Source: Apus apus
Lineage: Eukaryota; Chordata; Aves; Apodiformes; Apodidae
DNA length: 64,000 bases
Direction: 5' to 3'
Assembly (NCBI RefSeq): GCF_020740795.1
Contig: NC_067285.1
Location: 19,697,241 to 19,761,240 of the forward strand
Shown here: positions 1 to 13,729 of the stretch, piece by piece
Position numbering within the stretch: position 1 is the stretch's first letter
Layout of the letters: each line of letters begins with the position of its first letter
Notes under the pieces: generated by a model
Seen by the model: only the letters and a program-made list of their open reading frames with translations
Database searches by the model: none
What the model was told of the DNA's origin: nothing
Position numbers and translations under genes: made by a program

Positions 1-1383
1 GTTCAGGTGCAGACTCAAGCTACCATGCTTTCCAGACATCACTTGAACTACCTGAATACTGTATGTGCTGGTAGTCTGTGGCACTTCGTGCAGTGAAATG
101 CATTAAGAGGCTTTACTTTGCATTTGCTGTGAGTGCATTCAAAGGTGGCTGCTGTGGGTTGCTGTTGTAAGCTGTGCTAATTTGGCAGTGTGTCTGTGCT
201 GAAGCTGCATGTGGCATCTCTCTTTGAGTTGGTGGAGCTGGCTGTTTCCCAACAGCTCAGTCCCAGCACTACAGCAATCTAAGTGGCATAATGGAGCACT
301 TACCATGGGTCTTGAGTTATTTAGTTGAAAACTGCCTTGCACATCTGCAGGTCCTCCAAGTCTACTTTCTGCAGCAGCACAGACAAGCCTCCTCAAGGTA
401 CAGTCTCATTGAAGTCACTGGGACAGAAGTCCAGATCTTCAACGATATGTAGATACTTAACTCCCACTGACATACACAGAAATCTGAAGCATCACATCTG
501 TGAAGTTCGAGGCTTTGATCATGGTCACATTTTTAAAAGAACCAATGTGCTTTGAGTTTGCAAGCCAACTGGCATCTTTGAACTTCCTCTGTGATGTTTA
601 ATGTATCACATACTGATAGTCTGTTACCCCTGCCTGCTTGAATCTACCCTGAAACTGTGGTATCAGCTTGCCTTTCAAATGCTGTTTCTTCCAACATCAA
701 AGCAAAGTTGACAGCCAGAAGCAATTCTCTTTGTCATTCTGTGTTGCACAGAGCTTCTTCAATGAGTGGGTGATTGGTCACTGGAACAAATGCCCTGGGG
801 AGCTGGTCATGGTGCCAAACCTGTCAGAGTTCAAGGAGCATCTGAACAATGCTCTTAGTTACATGGTTTAGTTTTAGGCAGTCTTGCAAGAAGCAGAAAG
901 TAGAACTTGATCCTTATGGGTCCCTTCCAGCTTGAGATTTTCTGTGACTCTATGAGCTTTTTTGTTGGCAGATATTCTGTCTTTAGGCATGGATGATCTC
1001 ACAGCTAAGCAGGGAGACCGTCTTTCCTACAGTGATTATTCTCAAGCACATCCCACATCACTCTACATGTTGACCCTCTTTGTCCACCCTTGTTCACCTG
1101 AGGTTATCAGAAGAGCTATTTGTTAAAAAATAGCCAAGTCCTTAGCCTGGCTGATGAATTTGGGCTGTGTGGCATGTGCCTGTGGTTAGCAGAATAACTA
1201 CTCCCATTTAGATAAACCAGCTCTCTCCCTTTTGAGATCCTGAGAAAGACAGTAGGGTCTTCCTTCTGCTTCAGTCCTTCTCTAGAGCATCTGCCTGGTA
1301 TCAAGAGTCCTGATTTTCTTTGCAGTGTTCCTAAATACCAATCACTGTAGCTTTTCACTGTGTTGTCTTGCTTTGTTGTGCAG
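1..1383 (+). other. ALOX5: Intron of ALOX5 preceding its penultimate exon
   Basis: This stretch lies directly upstream of the acceptor (…TTGTTGTGCAG) of the ALOX5 exon at 1384, so I infer that it is intron. No coding exon is recognised in it. It carries one degraded CR1 tail (about 745-957). The antisense reading frame at 1116-1631 is a shadow of the ALOX5 exon. Confidence 0.7.
745..957 (+). mobile_element. CR1 LINE fragment, 3' end, degraded
   Basis: The sequence matches the end of a CR1 element as I know it: a GTGATTGGTCACTGGAAC block, then the GTTCAAGGAGCATCTG block, then GGGTCCCTTCCAGCTTGAGA, ending in the TCTGTGACTCTATGA tail. Only the 3' part is present, as is typical of 5'-truncated CR1 copies. 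Several differences from the family pattern suggest an old insertion. It lies inside the ALOX5 intron. Confidence 0.75.
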
Positions 1384-2145
1384 TATGACTGGTGTTCCTG
1401 GATACCCAATGCCCCACCAACAATGCGCTGCCCCCCTCCGACAGAAAAGGGGACAGTCACCATCGAGCAAATTGTGGAGAGTCTGCCAGATAGGGGACGT
1501 TCTTGTTGGCATCTGGGAGCTGTCTGGGCCTTGAGCCAATTCCAGGAAAATGAAGTAAGTTGATCTCCCTTCTCTGGATGGTGAAGATGTAGGTGAGACC
1601 ATGAGAGCCATCTGTGCCATTTGTGAGCCACACAGATTCACAAAGTTGTAGTGTTGCTCTTTGCTTGACCCGACCATGTTTACCTTTCTATGGAGATGTA
1701 TCAGTGATGTGGTTTTACCCTTGTGGTGTCAGATGCAAACCAGCTACAGAATGATGCAGGGATGGAAAGAAGCAGTCAGCAGTGAGGGAGGATGGGACAG
1801 CATGATTCACTGGCAGTGCCAGCATAGGCTAGCTTAAATATTGATTGTACTATTTTAAAAGTAGCATTTGTGAAGCTCTGGATGTTATTCTGCTGGATGA
1901 CATAATGCTGAGGCAGAGGAGTCTTTGCTTTCTCAAAGTATGATTTCTTGGTGTTTTTCAATTAGCTGTTTCTGGGCATGTACCCAGATGAACACTTTGT
2001 GGAGAAGCCGGTGAAAGAGGCTATGGCAAAATTCCGCAAGAATCTGGATGAGATCGTCAGCGGCATCACCGAGCGCAACAAGAACAAAAAGCTGCCTTAC
2101 TACTACCTTTCCCCAGATCGCATTCCCAACAGTGTTGCTGTTTGA
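1384..2145 (+). CDS. ALOX5: Arachidonate 5-lipoxygenase, C-terminal two exons (partial gene)
   Basis: 5-Lipoxygenase is a non-haem iron dioxygenase that makes 5-HPETE and leukotriene A4 from arachidonate at the nuclear envelope. The window holds only its last two coding exons, 1384-1554 (57 codons) and 1966-2145 (59 codons plus stop), joined by a GTAAGT…TTAG intron. The encoded 116 residues match the end of ALOX5 very closely. Recognisable pieces are [15 protein letters not shown] at the start, [20 protein letters not shown] in the middle, and [15 protein letters not shown] at the end. The 171-bp size of the first exon fits the mammalian gene from memory. The terminal carboxylate is an iron ligand in lipoxygenases; here the last residue is Val rather than the Ile I know from human. 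The other iron ligands lie upstream of the window. The gene looks intact as far as seen. Confidence 0.96.
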
Positions 2146-3310
2146 GCAGATACCCAGAAGAAGCTGGAGATGTGTAAAGCGAGTGATGCTTTCCTGTTAC
2201 ATAGGCTTCTTTTCAATGAACTTTCAGAAAAGGATAAAATAAGAAACCCCCTCTTTTGTCAGAGCTGACCCTTAGTCGATTTGGACTGTCAAAACAAGTT
2301 TATGACTGACCTTGCAGAGTGTAGCTGGAAACCTCTAGGTCAATTTGTTACAAGTTTATTTTTCCAAGATTTTTTAATGAATGTTAGAATCAGTAGCCAT
2401 GTTTCTGTTAGCTTTTCCTCTCCTGGTCAAAATAATGCAATCACAGACTCACCCATTTTATTCAGTGAAAATAGTACCAGGAGCAATAGGCAAGTTACAT
2501 GTTAAAAATCCTTCCTGTTTTTATCAGGTAACATGATTGACATACAAAAATATAGTTGCTAAAGTTTATAAATGGTTTTAAATCTGATAAAACAAATGTT
2601 AAATATTTTCACTACAACTGCGTCCTGATCAGGATGAAGGTAGAAGCAGGACTTTTTCTTAACATAGTTGAGGGATTTTTATCACTTTCTTATTGAGTTC
2701 ATGTGAAATTCATAGACGAAAATTGTGTATCTACATAAACCTAGATGTTTGCTACATAAAACTAGCAAGGTTTGTTTTAGCCTCTACCAGCAGAATTTGA
2801 TGTCATTCATAAACATAGACAAACATTTTGCTTAACACAATGGCAACAAGTACAGACCTAGCAGCGCTTATGTTCAATTTCTGTTTCATTGCTGGGGCTG
2901 CTTAATTTTGTGGATAGTTTCTTCTGGTTTATGGGAGATGAAGAGGCTACTTTGTATAAGGATAAAAATTGTGGAGAAAGGTTACTTGTCAGCTTTTAAG
3001 GGGAATAATTAGATTTGACCAATTAAGCATAATCAACATATTCCACCTTAGAAATAATTGAGTTTTGTCTGTTTTGCTTAGAAGTGGTTAGGTTCAAGTC
3101 TTTGGGCTTTGGTTAAGGTTGAGAAAGTCACTGAGATGATGAAAGCAAAAATGAGGTTTGGTAAACTTAAGAGTCATAGTTTTCTTTATAACAATTTTGA
3201 TATATTTTTCACATAATTTTTTCCTTGTACTAGCTTTGTCAGCCTGCAGTGTGCTTTCTCAATAGATAAGAAAGCTTCTTGTCCTAATAAAAGAAAACTG
3301 AACAAGAACA
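2146..3310 (+). other. ALOX5: ALOX5 3' untranslated region with polyadenylation signal
   Basis: AT-rich noncoding DNA follows the ALOX5 stop codon. An AATAAA hexamer lies at 3286-3291 and is the best candidate for the poly(A) signal; cleavage would fall around 3305-3315. No splice or coding signal is visible between. The boundary is inferred from the hexamer alone. Confidence 0.5.
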
Positions 3311-4176
3311 TCTAGCTTTTATTTCTTAACTCAATATCCAATGCTGTATGTCTTGAAAACCTTGAAAGAACAAGCCCAGTAGAGAACCAAAGCACTTGAA
3401 CTTCAAGAAATATAGTTCTTTCTGTCATTCATGTGTGCTACTTAAATATACATCCTTTCTATTTCATATAAAATACAGGCTTGGAAACACAACTGATTTT
3501 AGACCCTTTACAGTAGACTAATTCCCTTTTTCTCCCCCCAGCTAAACAGTTTCATCAAAAATGTGGCAGGCAAGACCACTTCCTGTTATGGAGGAAGTAC
3601 ATTTAAGACTTGTGCATCTTCCTTTTACTGCAACCCATGAGAAGGGCTGACCATAGGAGCTGAGGCATGCAGTTGTGTAGCAATAGTGGAATAGGACCAG
3701 AGGATCAGAGGCCATAACGTGTAAGCCACCAAAAAAATAATTAATTAAAATGTAAAAGGCAAAATGTGCAACAAACTCCAGCTGTAAAACATTGTAAGTA
3801 CTATGAGAAAGGAGCTGGGAAGTGTTATCCTAAAGGACTGTCACAAAGAGAGGAGAGACCCCAATATTTTCTCCTTGAGCAGATTCAGGAAAATCTTTCC
3901 CTAAGGAGAAAAGGAGTCATTAAGATGGTGAGAGACCATCGGTGAGGGCACAGGGGAGGCATTCCCTTGATGAAGTCTCTGATTCTTTGGTTTAATTTGA
4001 AACAGTGAGGATTTAGCCCTCTGTAGCCAGCCCAGCTGTCATCGCAGACCTCCCATGCGTTCCTCTTCTTGCAGAGTGAGTTTACCACTGTAAACTCCTT
4101 TTTGGAACATTCCCTTCCCGAGGCACCAAACACACTTTGCAAAAAAAAATTCCATCCCACAAGAAGTAAACTACTC

Positions 4177-4218
4177 TTTTTTTTTTTTTTTTTTCTTTTT
4201 CTTTTTTTTTCTTTTTTC
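4177..4218. repeat. T-rich low-complexity tract
   Basis: This is a run of T interrupted by single C residues, about 42 bases long. Its composition resembles an eroded poly(A) tail or slippage tract. No LINE body was recognised next to it. Confidence 0.9.
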
Positions 4219-6125
4219 TCTGGTCAATCCTCATTTTACAGGTGAGGAAATCGAATAAGAGCAAAGAAATCCAGCAGATCAACTCTGATTTGAGGTGCCT
4301 GCTTTGTAGAATGATTATGAGAAAGTTGTTTACCTGCAGCCAGCATGTTCAGGTTTGGCCAATCTAATTAGAATTATTTCTTCTGTTGCATGGAAAGGCA
4401 GGACATGGAATAGACTCCAGAAGACCTATTTTTCTAAGTAACAAGTTTTAATCAGCAAATGACCTTTTCCTGCCACAGTAATAGCTACACGGCATCTAGG
4501 AAGTAATTGCACACACTGAGGTAACAGCACAAAGTGCTTAGTTTGCTTTATTTGCACTATAAACAGGAATAAATATTGCACAATTGGGCACGGCTGGTAT
4601 GTTTAGAGGTTAACTGAGTCAAGGGATTTTAAAGCCAGAAGATGTGGGTATGGTTACTTAGACTGAACTCAGCATACCACAAGTCTTTGGGTTTCCCTGA
4701 AACATTTCCCCGTTCAATAGAGGGGGTGCTTGATCTAGGGAACTATCTTCTGTGCAAACATCCACTCATGATTTGCTGAAACACACAGTTCACCCTGGTG
4801 CTTGAGTCACTTGTCTCACTGATTAAGCCCTCTAGCTGTTACAGGTACATTCTATGTTTTCTAGGTCTGCATGCATTCTGTTTTTACTTCTTTTAAAAGA
4901 CAGCTTCTTGTGGTAGCTTCATGTGACAGAAGATCCTCTTCTGACCAGTTCCCTACTACATCCTTCTCTTTCTTTCAGTAATCTGAATTAGTTTCCTGGA
5001 ACCTTTTGCTGCAAGTCTTTCTTTAAACCTCTTCTCCATTGCCACAGCATCTTTATTAACTGTGTGGGCAGCATGAGGGAAATTGACAAGCACCATGATT
5101 TGATGGCTGTTTCAGTAATTTCATAGGCTGCATTTTCTGCTGCATGCAACTACACATCTGCAATTTGCCCCTAGATTTACGTCTCCAACATGTAAAATCA
5201 AAACAACAGGTTTTTTGCTTGCAACCAGCAGCTCAAGAGATCCAGATTGGATCCAGAGGTCAGTGGCCCAGCCTCACTATTTCCAGTTACTGGGGAACAC
5301 TGCTGTGTTTCTGTGGTTTATCAGCAAGCTCTTCATTGCACCTGCTTTGCCATTCAAATTCAGCTGCTGTTGCCTCCCCAGGTCTATGATCTCAGCCAAA
5401 TGGATAGGTGGTAGCAGCCAAGTTTGAACATTGCAGCTGATCACAGCTGACCACAAGCAATGGTCTCTGCAGGAGGCACGTGGAAGCAGAATGGCTGCAT
5501 CAACAAAGGATCATGCTGACAGAATATATGTCAACTATACAGAAAAACAGAGGGAAAATATTATGTTTAGAGATTTGACTATAACCACTCAGAAAATTAG
5601 AGGCAAAACTCAGAAGAACAAGAATGTCATGTCTGTGATCTAACCACAAGACCTGAATTTCCTTCCCTTGCTGCTAGAGTTCCCTTTCAAAGCAAAAGCT
5701 GGTGTTGCAGTTGTCCAGATAAATGGACAAAATAATGGATAAGATGCTGATTGTCTTGTAGCAGGAGAGCAGTGGCAAGAGAGAAGAGCTTTACTGGTTG
5801 AAGAATTAAATCCCAGCCTGAATATGGCTTTCTCTGGCAAACACTGGGTAGGTGAACTTCCCTAGGCAGTGAGATGGGGATGCTGACAGAGGTGTTGCTG
5901 CTTCTGACAGATCTCTCCAGAGACTGAAGATGCCCAGTTTTTGTCTTTGTGAGGTGAGTTCAAACACCATTTTTTGTAGTTGAATGTATATGTAATAAAT
6001 TGCCTTGGAAGGGCAGGGGGAAAGGTGGCGGGAGCAGTAATTTTGAGCCACTTCTCACAGGCCTGTGCTATTGCTTGTAAAATCAGAAGCAACAGAGTGG
6101 TTTAAGTGTTCGTTCATTTGGTGCA

Positions 6126-6206
6126 TTTAAAAAAAAAAATATTTTGGGGTTTTTTTTGTTTGTTTGCTGGGGGGTTTTGTTGTTTTGTTTGTTTTGTTTT
6201 TCTGTG
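6126..6206. repeat. Low-complexity A-run followed by G/T-rich tract
   Basis: A run of ten A is followed by a long purely G/T stretch of TTTG/TTTTG units with one GGGGGG run. It is a simple-sequence tract and no gene is implied. Confidence 0.85.
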
Positions 6207-6783
6207 TTTGATTTTTTTAAGCAGATGTGAGTAGAGGTTATTTGACACAAAAATTATTTTCATGAACTTTCTTTAGCCACAGAACAGGCACAGCAAAGGC
6301 AGAGGTAAATGGAGCATATTTTGGAGCCATGAAGGATATGCTGATGCTGACCAAAAGTTATCACTGATGTCAGAAGATAAATTAATATCTGTAATATATT
6401 GCAGTGTCCCTGTACAATCTGACCCATTTTAGTGTCAATAGCAGGTTTAGGTGTTGTGGATTACTGGGCATTACCACTTTAGCAACTACCTGTCTAGTCG
6501 TGAAAGCCTTTGCCTCAAGATACAGTAAAGAAAAGGTGGAAGATCTAGTTGTTGATTGTCTGTTGATACTGGAATCAGAAATGGACAAGATTTCTGGGGA
6601 TGTCCTAAACTGACATAGCTAATTTGAAATAATCAGTGGCTATATGGATTCATACCCACTCAGAGATGTCTTTAATTTTTGCCTTTACAGATATTGCCTT
6701 TCCTGTTCATTCCTGGGAATGGTGTGCTTTCCTCACGTAATTTCTGTTTATGGCTATTAATTGTGGGAAGATTGTTTTCCAAA

Positions 6784-6798
6784 GCACTAGAGGGCAGC
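6784..6798 (+). promoter_or_regulatory. CTCF-like motif
   Basis: GCACTAGAGGGCAGC matches 11 of 12 positions of the core CCASYAGRKGGC that I know for the insulator protein CTCF, with G in place of the first C. It is a motif match only; such matches occur by chance and occupancy is unknown. Confidence 0.35.
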
Positions 6799-8389
6799 AA
6801 TGTTATATTTAAATAAATCTTTCTACAGCCTTGGACAATACTGGTACCAGCAAGATGAGTTCTGGTTTCTTCTACTAGTCTTTTTCAACAGAGCACTTGA
6901 ACTGAACAAAGTTCAACCCCAATTCTGATTGCTAGAGCCAACACCTTATCACTGAATTTTTTAAATTTTCTTTATTTCTAATTTTTTTTTTTTTTTAATG
7001 AGTCCTCATTTGTCCTTTGCTGTATAAAACCATGGATGTCTGCCACTTGGGTATGGTGTGCTGGCTTGTACTCCCTCCCTCTGCCTCTGCATTAGACCAC
7101 CTGTTGGTTTAAATATGTGCTCAGGTGGAAGGGCATGAAGAATCTCCCTCTGTGCACAAGTTGCTGTACAGGAGATCTGCTTATCTGAAGCTTTCTCACT
7201 AGTCCTGCTGACCACCTTCTGCCACATGGGCTCTTCTAGCAGCACTGTTAGAAGACAGCCCTTACTAATTTTAAGCAAGAATGTCATAACTGGGCTGTTG
7301 CCATCTATCAGGCAATATCAGACATGGCTGTTGCCTTGACAGACTCAGTACTTGGAGTTTTGCATGCTGGGTTCACTTCTACTTGAGGCAGGGGGGTGAC
7401 AAATCCATGGGTCAATCTGAACAGAATGCTCACATGCCAACTCTTAGTCTGCAGGTGATACCACCTTATCCAACACTTCTCCTGCTTTTGAGATTTGCCA
7501 AGAAGAGACTAGATGCTTCTCAGGTTATCTGGCATTATTATCTGGATAGCAAACCTTTGAGAGCTTCCACTCTTTCTATTTCATTGTTTGACAGATGGCT
7601 TCACAGATTTGACAGATTGTTTTGAGGGAGGCAAGGCAAAAACAGTTCAGCATTTTAAGTGACAGAGAAAAGTGTATGGGATTAGAGATCCTAAACACTG
7701 CATGGGTCTTAGGATAATTGCAGTAAATTTCATAAAGCCTGTGCTTGCAGTATAGTCAGTAAGAGCAGGAAAAATCAAGTTGGGTTAAGACATTTCAGCT
7801 TCAACAGGTGACTCAACATCTCTATCTACCACTGTAACTAGCAACAGCCCTTGGTTCAGTAGATCAGGGGCCAAACCCTCACTTTTCCCGTTTAAGGGAG
7901 GTATGTTTTCCTGGCTTGCAGAAAGTAGTGCAGCCAGGTAATGTCAAGGCAAAAGACTGGATAAGATTAACTGCATTTAACTGAGTAACAGAGAAAGCAG
8001 AAACATGGATTAAGACCCTAGATTTGAACAGTCATGGGCTTTGGGTAATTCTGCCCCTAAATCCAGAGAGATTCAGATTTTCTAGCTCAGGTCCATTTCT
8101 GTCTACTTATCTCCAAGCTTCAGGGCATGAGATAGTCACTAGAGAGGGATGCCCTGGATATTTAATCACACATCCCAGGGTCTAAGCTTCTGATGGATTT
8201 GCTAGTAGACACCCACAATTTCCATTGCTTTTCTAGGCAGCTGATGACATAAGAGGGATTCAGCTTTGTACAAAGAAGAAGGAAAAAAGAAACTGGCAAT
8301 GGCAGAAACCAGGAAGGATGTTTCATTCTGTCTATAAAATCCATGTTCAAGACACAAGAAAGGGAAGGAGAAGACATGCTGGTTGGACT

Positions 8390-8489
8390 TGCTGTGATGT
8401 ACTCTAGGTGATCCTGCTCTGACAGCAGGGTTGGACTAGATGATCTTTCAAGGTCCCTTCCAACCCCTAAGATTCTGTGATTCTGTGAC
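8390..8489 (+). mobile_element. CR1 LINE fragment, 3' tail
   Basis: About 100 bp of CR1 3' end: a GTGATCCTGCTCTGACAGCAGG block, a GTTGGACTAGATGATCTTTC block, a GGTCCCTTCCAACCCC block, and the direct-repeat tail GATTCTGTGATTCTGTGA. It is heavily 5'-truncated and in plus orientation. Confidence 0.92.
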
Positions 8490-10187
8490 TTGTGAGAGCC
8501 ACGTGGTAAGTAATGTCACTTTTATTTCTAGTGGAGGCAGTAAAATGTGTTACCTCTGTCCTAATCATTGAAGGAGCAGTACTGGGTGGAGATCAAGTGC
8601 AAGCATGTGAATGCCCCTGTCCATTGCCTCTGTGACTCTACAAATGCCCTGAGAAGGATGAATACCAACAGTGAGACAGAAACCTGTCAGCAGTGTGGAG
8701 AAAGGAAATGTGGTAAGGGGCTCCAAACCCAGAACATCTAGGCTGCAACCTGCAGCTGGTATGCAGGCTCAAAGCCTTGTTCTCTGAAGAGAACAAGCCC
8801 TCAAGCCCTTTTAAGAAATCAATGTTGAACCAGGTGTGTGGGGCTAGATCAGAGGAGATAAGGAAATGGAAAACCTTGGAAATTGTCATTCTCTCTAAAA
8901 TCAGTATCAGGGAACTTTAAATGTTGATCACTCAAGTATCAAAGCTTGATGGCAACATTTATGAAAAGTTTATTTATCTGTAATTAACTGACTTACATAA
9001 TCATATTAGAACTATATCCTATATTGTCCTTTCCCAGACACCTTCCAGGCCAAGGCTGAAAATCAGCTGTCACACCATGGAGAGGTCTTTTTGCAGTTAA
9101 TGAAGGCATTACTGGATAATTCTGCTCTTAATAATTCCCACACAAATCAGGAGTGATTCTTCTGAACTCAAAAGAAATTCTGCATATTTACACCAGTGTG
9201 GTGGAGGAAAGAGTAACTCCTCTGTACAAAGATTTTCTTTAACATTTTCTGTTTCTGGTTTCTGGGTTTGTCATGTCTTGATACAGGATCCCAGGCCATT
9301 CACAAGAGGAGCCTTCTATGTAGATGAAGGAAGGAGATTTCTCCCTATGCTACCCTCCTGCTGCTGAGTCCTTCCTTGAGTAGGGAAATTGCCATGTACC
9401 TGTAACAGTTTGCATGAAGTGTTTTGTGGTTATGGCTGTCAGCTCCTCTGCCATTCCTGCACTTCAAGGAGCTGAACAGCAGTGGAGAGAGGTGCTAGCT
9501 TCCACTGAGAGCCTGGAAAGTGTTTTACAGAGCATTTAGCTACAGCAGGGACTGAAAGAGCTGCATTTAGTCAGTGGGGAATTAGAGAAAGGGACTGTTT
9601 GTCAGACAATGGACTGTAAACTGTGAGTCAGAGACCTCATCCCAGTTTGTATCTTCCCAGTCTTTTGTAGGGTGGTGCTCCCAAAAAGAGAGGTTACCCT
9701 TACAGTGATACAGTCACTTGGTTCCTTTAAGGTTTTGAGCTCTGCTTTTAGAACCAAAAATGTCTCAATACAAATATTGATGCATTTAGTTTTATAGTTA
9801 TCAGTGGAGCGATCATAAATGAGCATCTAAAGGGTGTAGTTAATCTCACCTGTGATTCAACCCCCCAAGACATGCCTGACTCACTCTATTAATTCTAGTG
9901 GGCATGAAGACAGTTACTGGGATGCAGATGCACTGGCTGTTGAGCCTCTTATTTTAATTTTTGAGATATAAGAAAAGGCCCATATTTCTTTGCTGGTGGG
10001 GAGTTGAGGAACAAAATTGAAATAGGTGAGAGGAGAAGCCTATAAGGAAAGCACTTCACACTGCTTGTTTGATTCTTTTTTTTTTTTTGCCAAAAATTTA
10101 CTTAACCCAGCACAGCCATATGCAATTTGTCAGATTAATACTTATCAGATTATCACACTGACAGAGCGAGGCTTTATATCCATGACA

Positions 10188-10199
10188 CCAGTAGGTGGC
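10188..10199 (+). promoter_or_regulatory. CTCF-like motif, full core match
   Basis: CCAGTAGGTGGC matches all 12 positions of the core CCASYAGRKGGC and is followed by AA. It lies in the ALOX5-CYP2 intergenic DNA, in the same orientation as the motif at 6784. This is a motif match only. Confidence 0.4.
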
Positions 10200-11137
10200 A
10201 AATTTCCATATATGTAAATTAAAAAAACATTTAAAAAAACCACAATGGCTGAGGCAAGTAGCTTAAAATCCTTTTAAAATTTGTATACCATGGTTGTAAT
10301 TAACCAGACAGGTGTATTTGTTTTTATAAATACATGCTTTATCTCATCTAAGTTTGTTCATTACTTTAAATTGCTCTTTATGTCAGCCAAGATCTATTTC
10401 CCTTCATAGCAGAAGGTGAAAAACCTCAGAAGTGCCTCCTCAACCTTTGTAAATCTCTTCCTTTCCAATTGCAGAGTATGACTGGGTCCAAGGAATTAAA
10501 TGGGACCCCTTGACTGGACACCTATCACTATCTCTCCCTACTTCCTCCTCCTCTGCAGTCCATAGTCCCCTGTAGGCTCTCAGAAGTGGAGCCACTGCCA
10601 TCCTGCTGAGCGACCTGCTGCACACCAGATGCATCCTCATCCTGCCTTTACAATGCCACACATTTTTTTTTAACTCTGACTTTCTGCTGTTCCCAGATAG
10701 TTCTTGCTTAGTGACCAGATTTTTGTGCTGAGGTTTTCTGCTAACAGCAGTCCAATACCTCTGTCTCTGACACATCTTCAGGGAATGATAAGGGATCTGA
10801 TATGCTTTTCTGAGGTCATATTTTACCTACAGCCTTCTCTTCTCTTGGCCTGCAAGAAAGTAGACTGTGAGCCATTCAAAATTCAGGACCCGCACTTAGT
10901 GGTTGGGCTGACAATTTTATTCCTTCATGTCTCATTTTCCCTAACACAACAGTCTGCAGAAGATACTAAGATGACTCATGGAAAGCAAAACAAATTAGTC
11001 AACCTCCAATAGCTGCATAGGGCATAATATCATAAGTATTAATGCAATTAGGATATTGAGACTAAAGCCTGAGGAAACTCAGTTCACATTTAGGAAAACA
11101 ACTTTGCTAGGTAAAAAGAAGATGCTGATGCATCTTT

Positions 11138-11158
11138 AAAATAAATAAATAAATAAAT
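11138..11158. repeat. (AAAT)n microsatellite
   Basis: About five tandem AAAT units are visible, with no other feature attached. Confidence 0.9.
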
Positions 11159-13729
11159 TCTTCATTAAGGCTGAAGAATGTTTAGGTAGGTCTTCACCTT
11201 TACTTGCTCTATAGGTTCTCTTAAGTACACCTGGATCAAATAACAAAGAATAGTCCTTTAATAGCAGTCCATGCGCCTTACATTGAAAGGTACAATGTAA
11301 GAGGTCATGGTACATTGAAAGAGGTCATGGAAGTTCACTCTTCATTTTCAGTGAAAGCTATTTAGAAAGTCTGATGTTGGACTGAAGTCTGGATTAACTG
11401 AGTTCGTTAAGAAACATTTAACCAACCCATGTGCACTGATAAATCAAATATTCTTCTTGCCAGGTCCTTGCAAAATATCAGCTAGGCTGTGCAACATGTC
11501 TGATTACTTCTTATTTATACTTTGTTTTGCTTCCAGCAGCTGTATCATCTGAGCTATTGGCTACTAACAAAGTATTGTACTCTACTACATGTGGATCACT
11601 GTGTAACTTTCCCTAGCACTATTGGGAGCTTTATTCAGTTCATAACTCAATCAGACAGTCAAATAGGAAGAAAGCAGTGGTACATATCCAGATTTTTTTC
11701 TTTAAATTGACAATGTTTCATTGAAATGTCATATATTTCCCACCTCTCAAGTGGGGAAAATAAATCATAGTTGATGTTCTCTTCCACTATTCCAAATGTA
11801 TTTAAGCCAAAGGATAGTAGACATCTTTCATGTTTATGAGAGAGAATGTATTAGGCCTATAATTTCCCATGGAAGTGATATGAGCAGGAGAAGATGATGG
11901 CTGTGAGGAGAGGGTGAGCCACCTTAAAGACTTAAGGAAGGCAAGGATGAGAGCTGCAGCAGAAGAGGCTTTATCTGGGCCTTGTTCACCCAATGGTCCC
12001 ATGCATTAAACCTGTAGTGCCGGAGGACTGGAAGATCTTGTTATGTGCTTTGGCTGTGGGTTGGAGTAAGAGAATGAAGACCCAAATCTGGACAGCGAGC
12101 ACAGAAGAGGGTGGTCAGTGTGGGCTCTGAACCATTATCAAACAATAAATGAAACTCAGATAGAAGGATTAGCTTAGGAAAAAAGCTCAATTCAGTATTA
12201 TGTACACCCATATTTTGATTTACTTGAGTGAATTCAGGCTTTAAGTTCATCTTTTCATCTGAACTTAGTTCATCTTTTATTTTGCCTTTCAAGCTATTGC
12301 TGCTTGTGTCCTGCCAGGAAAGCACTGGCTGTTCATCTGCTATCCAGGTACAGCTTGTGAGTTCATGCGAGTTCTTGTTCCTCATGTGGTGCAGGTCACG
12401 AACGGTGTCAGTTCACCATTCACTGCCAGAGCATTTCATGACTGGCTTCCACTGTGATGAGTAGGAAATACATCCCAAAAACTCCATGTCAACCCTGGAA
12501 ATTGTCCTTTTCCCTCTGTCACCATGCAACAGGTGTAGACAGCCCTCACACAGGGAATGACTTGGTGTCTTTGGCCAAGGCAACCACTGGTCCTCCCTGT
12601 CTCACCTGTCTCTGTCCTTGTACTCCACAGCCCCACTGCATACTCACTAGTTTGGCTTTGACTCTACAGAGAAAGGCCTCTTCCAGACAGTGCCATCCAC
12701 CCTGCCCTGGGCTGTCTGCACTTCTCTTGAACTTGTAATATATTAAACACCCTTCCCCCACTTTCTTCCATTTTCTGACACAATCCTTCTCTCAAGCTTT
12801 TCTACATTTCCTTGATTAGCATCAGGAGATGCTTGGTTAGAGTCAGGAGATAAAATTTACACTTTTACTGTGCTTCTTGTGTTTTGGCATGGTTAGGTCA
12901 AAAACCTCACCGATGGATACCAATACCTGTAAACTTGAAGTTAAAATGCTGCTGGTTTCCAGAATATTCTCCATTAATAAAACTGGACCCTCCCAACTGT
13001 AGTAGGATGTAAATCCATCTGTGTGAGCTTGTCTGGAAAAATAGGCTGATGAGAAGAATAGCCAAGAGTGTGTTCTCCCAGAGACACTAAGCTCAGTCAT
13101 ATTCTTTGCATATTGTCAGCTTTCACTTTACCGTGTATAGCACTGGGACAGACTTTCCCATTTCTTGGCTTTTTTCTGCCTGGCTTGAGGAAGAGTCTGT
13201 TCTTTCTTAAGGCTGACTATAGTCTAAAGATAAGCACCTTGGCTTTGTTCAAAGATGATGGGTTATAGCAGCAATTAGTGATTTACTATTGGTGGAGTCA
13301 CAACACAGGTCAGAGAAAAGCTGTTTTCAGCCTTGACCTTTTGGAGACCAAGCAATTGCAGTATTGCACAACTGATGAACTTCATTGGCCTCATCCTCTT
13401 CAGCTGAGTTACGTCTTTGGTCCAGGGCATTCATACACAAATATTTAACCAAGGTTTTTGAGCTGGGTGGTCAAATGTCATTTCTGTGATCTGAAAACTA
13501 ATTATGTGGTTTGTATCTTATCTCTGGCACTACTTGTGTAGCATGTTACAAATATGGGTGTTACACAAACTGTTGGGTGCTGAACCTTAATACATGCTGA
13601 TCAAAGCAGATCCTTTGTCAGATTGCTGCCAGAAATAGGGCAGAGGTTGATATTGTGATTTTCTACAACTCACTAAGGGAAGTCCTATCTGAAGGTAGTG
13701 AGAGTTTAATAGCTTTTCTTCTTACAGGG

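Noticed and set aside
1116-1677. Antisense frames of 171 and 111 codons over ALOX5
   Set aside because: They are shadows of the conserved ALOX5 exon 1384-1554 and carry no independent motif.
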